From an uncultured Duncaniella sp. (GTDB lineage: Bacteria; Bacteroidota; Bacteroidia; Bacteroidales; Muribaculaceae), in the NCBI GenBank assembly GCA_910578615.1, contig CAJTRI010000010.1, positions 1-16,192 on the forward strand: a stretch of DNA of 16,192 nucleotides, written 5' to 3'. Both the position numbers and the translations under genes were made by a program. A model generated the notes under the pieces. The model did no database searches, was not told where the DNA came from, and saw only the letters and a program-made list of their open reading frames with translations. This document shows, piece by piece, positions 1-8,084 of the stretch. Numbering within the stretch: the first letter of the stretch is position 1; the number at the start of each line of letters is the position of its first letter.

Positions 1-2097
1 GATATCAACACCACGGCATCACATTACGCCCCCGGCTTCAACGGCTCCGTAGCTTTCACCAATTCCAACTACATGATGCGCGCCATGGCCCAATATTCAT
101 CCGGCCTCAACGAACACGGATGGGCCTACTCGTTCTCCGCGATAGGACGCTATGCCAAGGAAGGCGTCATCGACGGTACGTTCTACAACTCGTTCGGACT
201 CTTCGCATCTATCGAAAAGGTTTTCAACTCCAAACACTCGCTCAATCTCACCGCGTGGGGCGCACCCACCCAGCGCGCGTCCAACTCGGCGACATTCCTC
301 GAAGCCTACGAGCTTACCGGCAACAATCTCTACAACCCCAACTGGGGCTATCAGGACGGCAAGAAACGCTCATCACGCATAGTAGAGACATTCGACCCGA
401 CAGCCGTGCTCAACTGGATATGGAAACCCGCCACCAACACCACGCTCAACACAGGTCTCGCCTTCCGTTCCATCCACTACTCCACATCGAGCATCAACTG
501 GTTTGACGGCCCGGATCCGCGACCTGACTATTACCGCTACCTCCCCAGCTTCTATGCCGACGACCCCGTGGCATACGACCTGTACACCGACCTCTGGAAA
601 CATGACGAGAACTTCCGCCAGATCAACTGGGACGCAATGTATCAGGCCAACTACCTCAACAAGATATACGGCCGCCGTGGCAACCCGGAGAACAAGGCTT
701 CGAGCTACATCCTCGATGACCGCCACTCCGATCAGAAGGACTGGGTGTTCAACACCTTGCTCAACCACCGTCTCAACGACCACATGACCCTCCAAGCCGG
801 AGCCAGCGTCAACTTCACACGCGCCCATTATTACAAGACCGTCCGCGACCTCCTCGGCGGCGAATACTGGATCGACGTCAACAAATTCTCAGAGCGTGAC
901 TTCCCCGACAATCCCGACATCCTACAAAGCGACCTCCGCTATCCCAACCGCAAGGTAGGCGAGGGTGACATCTTTGACTACGATTATTATATCAACGCCA
1001 TACAGGCCACGGCATGGATCCAGAACATGATAACCCTGCCCAAATGGGATATCAACTACGGTCTCAAAATAGGCTATACCCAGTTCCAGCGTGACGGCAA
1101 GATGCAGGCCGGTCTCGACCCCGAGAATTCTCTCGGCAAAGGCTCGACCCACCGTTTCGACACAGGAGCACTGAAAGCAGGTGCAACCTATAAGATTGAC
1201 GGACGCAACTTCCTGTCGGCCCATGCATCCTACGGCACACAGGCCCCGCTCTTCGAATATTCCTACATCTCGCCGCGCTATCGTGAGAAAGCCATCGACG
1301 GCCTCACCAACGAGCGCATTGCCTCGTTCGACCTTTCATATACATGGAACTACCGCCGTTTCCGTGGCTCGATAACAGGATTCTGGACAGAGCTGACTGA
1401 CCAGACCGAGCGTTCCTCCTTCTATGACGAGCAATATACGACATTCATGAACTACGTGCTCCAAGGAGTGCACACACGATACAGAGGCATAGAGCTTGGA
1501 ATGGCCTACAAGATCACACCTTCCATCACCCTCAGTGCAGCCGGAACCATCGCCCGCTACCAGTACGTCAACAATCCCATGGGAACCCGCTCCTATGAGA
1601 ACGGTATGCGCGAGGATATGACCCAGCAGGTGTTCCTGAAAAACTACTATCTCGGCGGAACACCCCAGACAGCCGCCAACATCGGTATCGACTGGGCCGC
1701 TCCCAAGCAGTGGTTCTTCAACGTCAACGCCTCATGGATGGGCGATGCATATGTCAACCTCTCCCCTATCCGCCACGAAGCACTCCCCGACCTGTGGGAG
1801 AAATATCCCGACCCCGACGAACTGGCATCGGCCGTAGAATCACTTGCCAGCCAGGACAAGCTCAAAGACGCATTCGTGCTCAATGCATCTGTCGGCAAAA
1901 TCGTCTACATCAACCGCAAGGTGTCGATGAACTTCAACCTCAATGTAGACAACATCCTCAACAACCGGAACATCCAGACCTATGCCTACCAGCAGGGCCG
2001 TTTCGACTATACCAACTATGACGCCCAGAAATATCCCAACAAATATTTCTACGCACAGGGCATCAAGGTATACTTCAATGTCGGAGTACGCTTCTGA
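1..2097 (+). CDS. TonB-dependent outer-membrane receptor, 3' part (5'-truncated by window edge)
   Basis: The reading frame is open from base 1 and ends with TGA, so the start, signal peptide and plug domain lie outside the window; about 698 residues remain. What is visible is a beta-barrel: alternating aromatic and polar strands throughout, receptor-type segments such as a DPRPDYYRYLPS stretch near 510-550, and a C-terminal strand ending VYFNVGVRF. A terminal Phe is the usual BAM recognition feature of outer-membrane barrels. TonB-dependent receptors import scarce ligands across the outer membrane using TonB-ExbBD energy. No SusD-type gene follows. Instead two DUF5689 lipoproteins lie 53 bases downstream on the same strand, so they are the likely surface partners in one operon. 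The first Met in the window (73) is internal and not a true start. The substrate cannot be predicted. Family assignment is firm and the subfamily is not. Confidence 0.9.
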   Translation, partial: DINTTASHYAPGFNGSVAFTNSNYMMRAMAQYSSGLNEHGWAYSFSAIGRYAKEGVIDGTFYNSFGLFASIEKVFNSKHSLNLTAWGAPTQRASNSATFLEAYELTGNNLYNPNWGYQDGKKRSSRIVETFDPTAVLNWIWKPATNTTLNTGLAFRSIHYSTSSINWFDGPDPRPDYYRYLPSFYADDPVAYDLYTDLWKHDENFRQINWDAMYQANYLNKIYGRRGNPENKASSYILDDRHSDQKDWVFNTLLNHRLNDHMTLQAGASVNFTRAHYYKTVRDLLGGEYWIDVNKFSERDFPDNPDILQSDLRYPNRKVGEGDIFDYDYYINAIQATAWIQNMITLPKWDINYGLKIGYTQFQRDGKMQAGLDPENSLGKGSTHRFDTGALKAGATYKIDGRNFLSAHASYGTQAPLFEYSYISPRYREKAIDGLTNERIASFDLSYTWNYRRFRGSITGFWTELTDQTERSSFYDEQYTTFMNYVLQGVHTRYRGIELGMAYKITPSITLSAAGTIARYQYVNNPMGTRSYENGMREDMTQQVFLKNYYLGGTPQTAANIGIDWAAPKQWFFNVNASWMGDAYVNLSPIRHEALPDLWEKYPDPDELASAVESLASQDKLKDAFVLNASVGKIVYINRKVSMNFNLNVDNILNNRNIQTYAYQQGRFDYTNYDAQKYPNKYFYAQGIKVYFNVGVRF

Positions 2098-2150
2098 TCG
2101 GCAAAAAAACATCCAACCCAACGTTAATTTTCCCAAAAGACATATCACGT

Positions 2151-4013
2151 ATGAAATTCTATAAATCCATCTTCGCACTCCTCGCCGTGGCCACCTCGGG
2201 AGCCATGGTGAGCTGCGATGACGACCTCGAACGTCCCCCGGTCATCATCCCGGAAGCGACATACGAAGTTAACACTGCCATCTCGGACTTCAAGGAAGCC
2301 TACTGGCAGTATGCCTCAGGCGATGCTTTCGAGATGATACCTGTCAATGCCGAGGGCGACAGCATCATCATAGGCGGATATATCGTCTCGTCAGACATCA
2401 CCGGCAACATGTTCAAACAGATTGTTGTACAGGACGAGAGCGCGGCCATCCTCATCGGCGTCAACGCATCAGACCTCAACGCCGGACGCTACAAGTTTGG
2501 CGAGGAGATACGCGTAAACCTCACAGGACTCTATGTTGGCAATTACAACGGACTGTTACAGATAGGCATGCCTTATGACGGCAAGATAGGGCGCATTGAC
2601 GAAGACCTCATGAACCTTCACAGCCAGTGCAACGGCCTTCCCGATATGGAAAAGGTAAACTCCCTCGTCCAGACGCTCTCCATCCCGGAAATCGCCTCTC
2701 TGAAAAGCAACCGTGACGCGCTCATCAAATACCAGAGCGCCCTTGTAAAGTTTGAAGACGTATCCTTCCGAGGCGGCGGCGAACAGCTATGGAGCGACAG
2801 CCCCGGAGGCCAGTACTACACGACCCGCCAGCTTGTGGACGCGGCCGGAAAGAGCATCGCCGTAAACACATCCAACCGCTGCACGTTCGCAGGAGACATA
2901 CTTCCGGCCGGTACCGGCTCTGTCACCTCCATACTCAGCTATTTCAAGGGTGACTGGCAGCTCGTGATATGCAATCCTGCCGAAGACTGCGTCGGATACA
3001 CCTTCCCCGAACCCGCGCCGGTAATATTCAAAGAGACATTTGCCGGAAGCATAGGCGCGTTCACCATCGACAATGTCAAGGCTCCCGCCGAACTCACAGA
3101 CGTGTGGAGATATGACTCCAAGTATGCCTGCATGGTGGGAACAGGTTACAGCAATACCACCAACTATGACACAGACTCATACCTTGTATCACCCGTCATA
3201 GACCTGACAGCCGAGGAGAGCGCATATCTGTGCTTTGACCACGCCGTCAACTACTTCTCGTCAATCGCTGTGGCCAAGGAACAGACCTCTCTCATGATTC
3301 GTGAAGAAGGTTCGACAGCCTGGGCAGAGCTGACCATACCCGTCTACGGCGACAATGCCGGATTCACCTTTGTCAACTCAGGCGACATCAACCTCAAAGC
3401 TTATTGCGGCAAGAAGATACAGGTGGCTTTCCGTTACCAGTCTACCACAGCCAAGGCCGGGACATGGGAAATCAAGAACATGATAGTCAAGAAAACGGGC
3501 AACGAGACACCCGTGGAGCCTGGGACGCCGGAAGAAGAAACCGTATTCAGCGAAAGCTTCTCAGCCGGACAGGGAGTCTTCACCATTGACAACGTGCTGT
3601 TGGGCGAAGGTCTGACATATGTGTGGAATTTCGACTCAAAGTATGTTTGCATGAAGGCCTCAGCCTACACTACCGCCGCACATGATGCCGACTCCTATCT
3701 CATTTCGCCTGTCATCGACCTTGCCGGAGTCTCAGCCCCGGTGCTGACATTCGAACACGCTGTCAACAAATTCGCGTCCGTTGACGCCGCCAAGGCACAG
3801 ATAACGCTCAACGTCCGCGAAGAAGGAGCCTCGGCATGGACAGTGGTGCCTATCCCCGACTATGGTTCCAATTCAAGCTGGAATTTCTTCAATGCGGGCG
3901 ACATATCCCTGTCAGCATATGCCGGAAAAAAAATCCAGATAGCCTTCCGCTACACCTCCACGACAGCCGGAGGTGGAACCTGGGAGGTCAAGAACGTAGC
4001 CATCAAAAAGTAA
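2151..4013 (+). CDS. Surface lipoprotein: DUF5689 domain plus two choice-of-anchor J domains
   Basis: This is a 620-residue protein with a type II signal peptide. A KFYK n-region and hydrophobic core lead to MVSC with the lipid-modified Cys at residue 22. The residues after it are DDDLE, an acidic run matching the Bacteroidetes lipoprotein export signal, so surface exposure is likely. Residues about 35-290 resemble DUF5689: a strand with IVSSDITGN, then VVQDES, then the GxYxGLLQIG region. Residues 291-448 and 465-620 are two copies of a choice-of-anchor J (jelly-roll-like) domain sharing FTIDNV, DSYLxSPVIDL, AGKKIQ-type and TWExKN signatures. A short Pro/Glu-rich linker separates them. Its position between a TonB receptor and a second DUF5689 lipoprotein suggests ligand capture or assembly on the receptor, which is inference. 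No catalytic motif was recognised. ATG 2151 is chosen because it begins the signal peptide. Confidence 0.86.
   Translation: MKFYKSIFALLAVATSGAMVSCDDDLERPPVIIPEATYEVNTAISDFKEAYWQYASGDAFEMIPVNAEGDSIIIGGYIVSSDITGNMFKQIVVQDESAAILIGVNASDLNAGRYKFGEEIRVNLTGLYVGNYNGLLQIGMPYDGKIGRIDEDLMNLHSQCNGLPDMEKVNSLVQTLSIPEIASLKSNRDALIKYQSALVKFEDVSFRGGGEQLWSDSPGGQYYTTRQLVDAAGKSIAVNTSNRCTFAGDILPAGTGSVTSILSYFKGDWQLVICNPAEDCVGYTFPEPAPVIFKETFAGSIGAFTIDNVKAPAELTDVWRYDSKYACMVGTGYSNTTNYDTDSYLVSPVIDLTAEESAYLCFDHAVNYFSSIAVAKEQTSLMIREEGSTAWAELTIPVYGDNAGFTFVNSGDINLKAYCGKKIQVAFRYQSTTAKAGTWEIKNMIVKKTGNETPVEPGTPEEETVFSESFSAGQGVFTIDNVLLGEGLTYVWNFDSKYVCMKASAYTTAAHDADSYLISPVIDLAGVSAPVLTFEHAVNKFASVDAAKAQITLNVREEGASAWTVVPIPDYGSNSSWNFFNAGDISLSAYAGKKIQIAFRYTSTTAGGGTWEVKNVAIKK
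3021..3494 (+). repeat. Choice-of-anchor J domain, copy 1 (within the first DUF5689 lipoprotein)
   Basis: Codons 291-448 encode the first of two tandem homologous domains. Shared landmarks with copy 2 are ETF/ESF at the start, FTIDNV, VWxxDSKYxCM, DSYLxSPVIDL, HAVNxF, GKKIQxAFRY and TWExKN. The copies are clearly diverged, so the duplication is not recent. Confidence 0.75.
3543..4010 (+). repeat. Choice-of-anchor J domain, copy 2 (C-terminal)
   Basis: Codons 465-620 form the second tandem domain and run to the end of the protein. It aligns over its full length with copy 1 through FTIDNV, DSYLISPVIDL, the HAVNKF segment and the GKKIQIAFRY strand. Such jelly-roll-like domains often bind glycans or proteins; here the ligand is unknown. 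Confidence 0.75.
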
Positions 4014-4037
4014 CAAAAACATCCGCACAACCACAAT

Positions 4038-6557
4038 ATGAGAAATCTCAAAACATACCTAAGCCTGCTCTTCATGGGCGCCGTAGCCCTGACATCCTGT
4101 CAGGATGACTTCGACAACCCGCCCATGGCCGAGCCCGAGTCAGGCTGGCTTGCCGACACGGAGACATATTCTCCCGTCACCATCGCCGATATCAAGACCA
4201 AATACTGGCAGTCAGGCGATAACTACTACGCCACGATAGGCAACGCCGAGGATGGCAAACGTATGCTCCTGAAAGCCACGGTCATTTCGTCTGACGCTTC
4301 TGGAAACATCTACAAATCCCTCGTTGTACAGGACGAAACAGGCGCTCTGGCCATGAGCATAAACGCCAACTCCATGTGTGTGAAATACCGTCGCGGACAG
4401 GAAGTGGTTCTTGACCTCACAGACATGGTAATCGGCAAATATTCCGGGCTTCAGCAACTCGGATTTCCCGAAGAATCCACCCAGTACGGCAAACAGACCA
4501 CTTTCATGCCCTACGAATTCTTCGAGAAACACGTGCAGATGAACGGTCAGCCCAATCTCGAAGCGGTTGACACCATCGTAGCTACCGGCAAGGACATCAT
4601 CGGTGGCGGAGACGAAGTGCTCCGCAAATGGCAGAGCCAGCTTGTGAGATTCAACAACTGCTCGTTCGTCGACGGCGGCAAGGAGCCTTTCGGTATCGAG
4701 AAGGAAAATACCAACCGCATCCTCACCCTTGAAGACGGCACACAGGTGAACGTCCGCACAAGCGGCTACTCCAATTTCTATACCAAGGTACTTCCTGCCG
4801 GAAACGGCGACGTGGTCGGCATCCTCGGCTACTACGCAGGTTCGTCCGACACAGGCAACCAGTGGCAGCTCACTCTCATTGACGCCAACGGCTGCATGAA
4901 CTTCGGTAACCCCACGGTAGGGCCGGGTGCAGAGAACAATCCCTATACCGTTGACCAGGCCATATCCGTCATGGCCGGAGGAGGCGAGGCAACACAGGTA
5001 TGGTCGACAGGCTACATAGTCGGCGCGGTAGCTCCGGGAGTCTCCGCTGTCAGCAAGAACGAGGACATCCAGTTTACCGACAGCCCCGAGCTTGACAACA
5101 CTCTCGTGATAGCCTCTTCTCCCGACACCAAGGACTGGAACAAGTGTATCGTCATAAACCTGCCACAAGGCTCGGCCCTCCGCAAATACGGAAATCTTGC
5201 CGACAACAAGGCCAATTACAAGAAACAGATCTGGATTCTCGGCAATTTCGGCTCGATACTTGACACATACGGCATCACCGGCAACAACGGCTCGGCATCA
5301 CAGTTCCGCATCGAAGGAGTGAATGTACCCGAAGAGCCTGACACCCCCGGTTCGGATGGCGACGGCACAGAGGCCAAGCCATATACCGTGGCTCAGGCCA
5401 TAGCCCTCAACAGCCCCGGCACTGCCTCTTGGGTCAAAGGATACATAGTCGGATGGGTGGACGGTGCCGACATTTCAGCCGGTTCACACTTCACCACTCC
5501 TTCCACCAGCGCGTCAAACATACTGATTGCCGACTCTCCGTCCGAGACCAATTACAAGAACTGTATGCCCGTGCAGCTCGTATATGATACCGAAGCACGC
5601 AACAAACTGAACCTCAAAGACAATCCTTCCAACCTTGGAAAGGAACTCTCCATCCAAGGCTCTCTCGAAGTCTACTTCAAACAGGCGGGAGTCAAAGCCC
5701 CCACTGCATTCAAGTTTGACGGAACAGGCGGTGGCGACAATCCCAACCCACCTGCAACAGGTGACGGAGACGGCACAGAGACAAAACCCTACACTGTCTC
5801 ACAGACTATCGCCCTCAACAACCCCGGCACCGAGTCATGGGTAGAAGGATACATAGTCGGATGGGTAGACGGTGCCGACATTGCGGCAGGTTCACACTTC
5901 TCCAATCCTTCCACCAGCGCGTCAAACCTTCTGATTGCCGATTCTCCCACCGAGACCGACTACAAAAAATGTGTCCCCGTGCAGCTCGTATATGACACCG
6001 AGGCTCGCAACAAGCTGAACCTCAAAGACAACCCCGCAAATCTCGGCAAGAAACTCGCCATCAAAGGTTCATTGCAGAAATATTTCGGACTTCCCGGACT
6101 CAAATCACCCTCATCCTACAAACTTGACGGCACACCCGGAAGCGGAGACAACCCAGGCGGAGGCGACCAACCAGACGTCCCGGTAGGCGGAGGTGACGGC
6201 ACCCAGGCATCGCCATACACGATAGAGGCAGCCAAGGCCCTCAATAACCCCGGCTCAGAGGCATGGGTAGAAGGCTATATAGTCGGATGGGTGGACGGTG
6301 CCGACATTGCGGCAGGTTCACACTTCACCAATCCTTCCACCAGCGCGTCAAACCTTCTGATTGCCACCTCTCCGTCCGAGACCGATTACAAAAACTGTAT
6401 GCCCGTACAGCTGGTATATGACACCGAGGCTCGCAACAAGCTGAATCTCAAAGACAATCCCGCAAATCTTGGCAAGTCTGTCAAGCTCAATGGCAAACTT
6501 GAAAAATATTTCGGAGTACAAGGTCTGAAAGGCACCAGCTCTTATGAGATAAAATAG
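4038..6557 (+). CDS. Surface lipoprotein: DUF5689 domain plus repeated DUF6359 domains
   Basis: This is an 839-residue lipoprotein. Its signal peptide ends in LTSC with Cys 21, followed by QDDFD, a good match to the Bacteroidetes surface-export signal. Residues about 35-290 are a DUF5689-type domain related to that of the upstream gene: both have YWQ, a V(I/V)SSDxxGNxxK strand, VVQDE and a GxYxGLxQ(L/I)G segment. Residues 295-427 are a divergent DUF6359-like domain (NPYTVDQAI, GYIVG). Residues 440-562, 576-698 and 718-839 are three very similar DUF6359 copies joined by Gly/Pro/Asp-rich linkers. Both families look like small beta-rich, possibly OB-fold domains, so binding is likelier than catalysis; that is inference. 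The start lies 24 bases after the preceding stop, so co-transcription with the receptor is likely. A terminator follows. The function is unknown. Confidence 0.86.
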   Translation: MRNLKTYLSLLFMGAVALTSCQDDFDNPPMAEPESGWLADTETYSPVTIADIKTKYWQSGDNYYATIGNAEDGKRMLLKATVISSDASGNIYKSLVVQDETGALAMSINANSMCVKYRRGQEVVLDLTDMVIGKYSGLQQLGFPEESTQYGKQTTFMPYEFFEKHVQMNGQPNLEAVDTIVATGKDIIGGGDEVLRKWQSQLVRFNNCSFVDGGKEPFGIEKENTNRILTLEDGTQVNVRTSGYSNFYTKVLPAGNGDVVGILGYYAGSSDTGNQWQLTLIDANGCMNFGNPTVGPGAENNPYTVDQAISVMAGGGEATQVWSTGYIVGAVAPGVSAVSKNEDIQFTDSPELDNTLVIASSPDTKDWNKCIVINLPQGSALRKYGNLADNKANYKKQIWILGNFGSILDTYGITGNNGSASQFRIEGVNVPEEPDTPGSDGDGTEAKPYTVAQAIALNSPGTASWVKGYIVGWVDGADISAGSHFTTPSTSASNILIADSPSETNYKNCMPVQLVYDTEARNKLNLKDNPSNLGKELSIQGSLEVYFKQAGVKAPTAFKFDGTGGGDNPNPPATGDGDGTETKPYTVSQTIALNNPGTESWVEGYIVGWVDGADIAAGSHFSNPSTSASNLLIADSPTETDYKKCVPVQLVYDTEARNKLNLKDNPANLGKKLAIKGSLQKYFGLPGLKSPSSYKLDGTPGSGDNPGGGDQPDVPVGGGDGTQASPYTIEAAKALNNPGSEAWVEGYIVGWVDGADIAAGSHFTNPSTSASNLLIATSPSETDYKNCMPVQLVYDTEARNKLNLKDNPANLGKSVKLNGKLEKYFGVQGLKGTSSYEIK
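5355..5723 (+). repeat. DUF6359 module A
   Basis: A 369-base unit (codons 440-562) beginning DGDGTEAKPYTV and ending FKFDG. It contains GYIVGWVDGADI, GSHF, PSTSASN and VYDTEARNKLNLKDNP, all shared with modules B and C. Confidence 0.85.
5763..6131 (+). repeat. DUF6359 module B
   Basis: A 369-base unit (codons 576-698) exactly as long as module A. It is nearly identical to modules A and C across the GYIVGWVDGADI and TEARNKLNLKDNP blocks, including at the DNA level. Confidence 0.85.
6189..6554 (+). repeat. DUF6359 module C (C-terminal)
   Basis: A 366-base unit (codons 718-839) forming the end of the protein. The central part is almost the same DNA as module B; the N-terminal 20 codons and the last 25 codons differ more. 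Confidence 0.85.
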
Positions 6558-6579
6558 GCACACAGCCTCTAAAATAGCC

Positions 6580-6624
6580 AAAGCCGCGTAGAAGTCATCT
6601 TACCCCCGACCCCTACGCGGTTTT
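6580..6624 (+). terminator. Rho-independent terminator after the receptor/lipoprotein operon
   Basis: Left arm AAAGCCGCGTAG (6580-6591) pairs with right arm CTACGCGGTTTT (6613-6624): 11 Watson-Crick pairs and one G-T wobble, with eight GC-rich perfect pairs. The loop is long at 21 bases, and the T run forms part of the stem end. The A run on the left means it could also work on the other strand. It sits 23 bases after the stop codon at 6557. Confidence 0.8.
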
Positions 6625-6694
6625 GACTATCCAAACGCCACACCCGACAATCTTAATACAGTTAGGACTACATTTATAACAACCAAGACCAGCC

Positions 6695-7969
6695 ATGAAA
6701 AAGATATTATACCTCCTTATCTTCTCACTCATAGCAATCGTCGGCAATACAGCCGAACCATCCAGACCACGCGTGCTCATCAGTACCGACATCGGAGGTA
6801 CTGACCCGGACGATAACCAGTCGGTAGCACACATGCTCATGTATACCGACCTTTTTGATCTCGAAGGACTCATATCATCCCCTTCCTTCGGGGCAGGGAA
6901 CAAAGAAGAGATTTTAAGGATGATAGACCTCTATGAGGAAGATCTGCCAAAACTTAGCAAACGTATCCCCGGCCTTACCTCTCCTGCGTACCTACGCGCC
7001 ATCACGAAGCAGGGACGCAAAGGCGCTGCACCATATAAAGGCTATACTACCCCTACCGAAGGGTCGAAATGGATAGTGGAATGTGCCAGACGAAAAGCGG
7101 AAACCCCTCTGTGGGTACTCGTCTGGGGAGGTCTCGACGATGTGGCCCAGGCACTCCATGACGCCCCGGACATAGCTTCCGCCATACGTGTATACTGGAT
7201 AGGAGGCCCCAACAAAAAGTGGAGTACCAACAGTTATGCCTATATAGTTGAGAATTTTCCCCAGCTCTGGATGATAGAGAACAACGCGTCCTACCGAGGC
7301 TTTATTACAGACAACAAGGTTAAAGACAGATACAATTTCGGATACTACGATGCATACATCAACGGGGCAGGCCATCTCGGAAAAGATTTCCTAAACTATT
7401 ACAAAGGTATACCGAAACTGGGCGATACACCTTCGCTGCTCTATGTCATGCACGGAAATCCCGACAATCCCGAGGGAGAGTCCTGGGGCGGAAGTTTCAA
7501 GCCCACGCCCCGAAGCTCACGCCCGGTGTTCCATCGTCCTGCCACCGCAAATGACACAGTGCCAATATACTCAATAATCGAATTCCACGTACAAGGCCCT
7601 GTACGCAACGACATACCAGCCGACTCAGCATGTTTCACACTTACGATTGGTAAACAGAAGTGGGACGGGTTTCATCTTGGCAACGGAGACTATGCTGTCA
7701 GACATTCCACATATTACACCGGCACCCTGCCATACACGGTGACATCGGACATCCCGGGATTTCCCGAACACGACGGAGCCATCACCATAGAGAATATATG
7801 GCCGGGAAGAAAATCAGCCACAGACTATATCGTTGGCAACTCATGGTATACCGACAAGTGTGATCCTGCCCTGTTCCGCAAGAACATACAAGGAGCCGAG
7901 ACTGTCTATAAATGGCGGCAGGAAGTAATGGAGGACTGGGGGAAACGCCTCGGATACCTGCGAGACTAA
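6695..7969 (+). CDS. Exported DUF1593 protein with nucleoside-hydrolase-like domain
   Basis: This is a 424-residue protein. Residues 1-20 are a signal peptide (KK n-region, hydrophobic core, cleavage near NTA/E). Residues about 25-290 match the DUF1593 family, whose fold resembles inosine-uridine nucleoside hydrolases. The metal-site-like Asp cluster is TDIGGTDPDDNQS, with D32, D37, D39 and D40, followed by ALHDAPD and YWIGGPNKKWS segments typical of the family. Residues about 290-424 form the C-terminal beta-rich domain described in family members as cellulose-binding-like. A periplasmic or extracellular N- or O-glycoside hydrolase role is plausible but unproven. It is a stand-alone gene between a terminator upstream and a promoter box downstream. 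ATG 6695 opens a clean signal peptide. Confidence 0.88.
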   Translation: MKKILYLLIFSLIAIVGNTAEPSRPRVLISTDIGGTDPDDNQSVAHMLMYTDLFDLEGLISSPSFGAGNKEEILRMIDLYEEDLPKLSKRIPGLTSPAYLRAITKQGRKGAAPYKGYTTPTEGSKWIVECARRKAETPLWVLVWGGLDDVAQALHDAPDIASAIRVYWIGGPNKKWSTNSYAYIVENFPQLWMIENNASYRGFITDNKVKDRYNFGYYDAYINGAGHLGKDFLNYYKGIPKLGDTPSLLYVMHGNPDNPEGESWGGSFKPTPRSSRPVFHRPATANDTVPIYSIIEFHVQGPVRNDIPADSACFTLTIGKQKWDGFHLGNGDYAVRHSTYYTGTLPYTVTSDIPGFPEHDGAITIENIWPGRKSATDYIVGNSWYTDKCDPALFRKNIQGAETVYKWRQEVMEDWGKRLGYLRD

Positions 7970-8033
7970 TCATCTGAAATTCCATCAAATATTAATCACA
8001 GTTAAAAGGCCGCCTACTCTGAAAGATTTTTCG

Positions 8034-8041
8034 TATCTTTG
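8034..8041 (+). promoter_or_regulatory. Bacteroidetes-type -7 promoter element (TATCTTTG)
   Basis: TATCTTTG fits the Bacteroidetes -7 consensus TAnnTTTG exactly and lies 44 bases before the GTG start of the parvulin gene, in the only sizeable gap of this region. No good TTTG -33 box is seen at the expected distance, so the call rests on one element. AAAGAT (8022-8027) and ATCTTT (8035-8040) form a small inverted repeat across the box. Confidence 0.55.
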
Positions 8042-8084
8042 GGGGATAAATTTCTGAATCATCACATATATTTTGTTTAACAAC

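Noticed and set aside
4212..5168. 318-codon open frame on the minus strand
   Set aside because: It lies wholly inside the well-supported DUF5689/DUF6359 lipoprotein gene. Its product has no recognisable domain, and it reflects the codon bias of the + strand gene.
6669..6676. TACATTTA as a -7 promoter box for the DUF1593 gene
   Set aside because: It misses the final G of TAnnTTTG and has no -33 partner. A promoter is expected after the terminator at 6580-6624, but this site is too weak to call.
6558..6694. Largest gap between genes, examined for a small gene or RNA
   Set aside because: It contains only the terminator at 6580-6624 and an AT-rich leader; no start codon with a convincing short ORF and no tRNA-like or riboswitch-like fold was seen.
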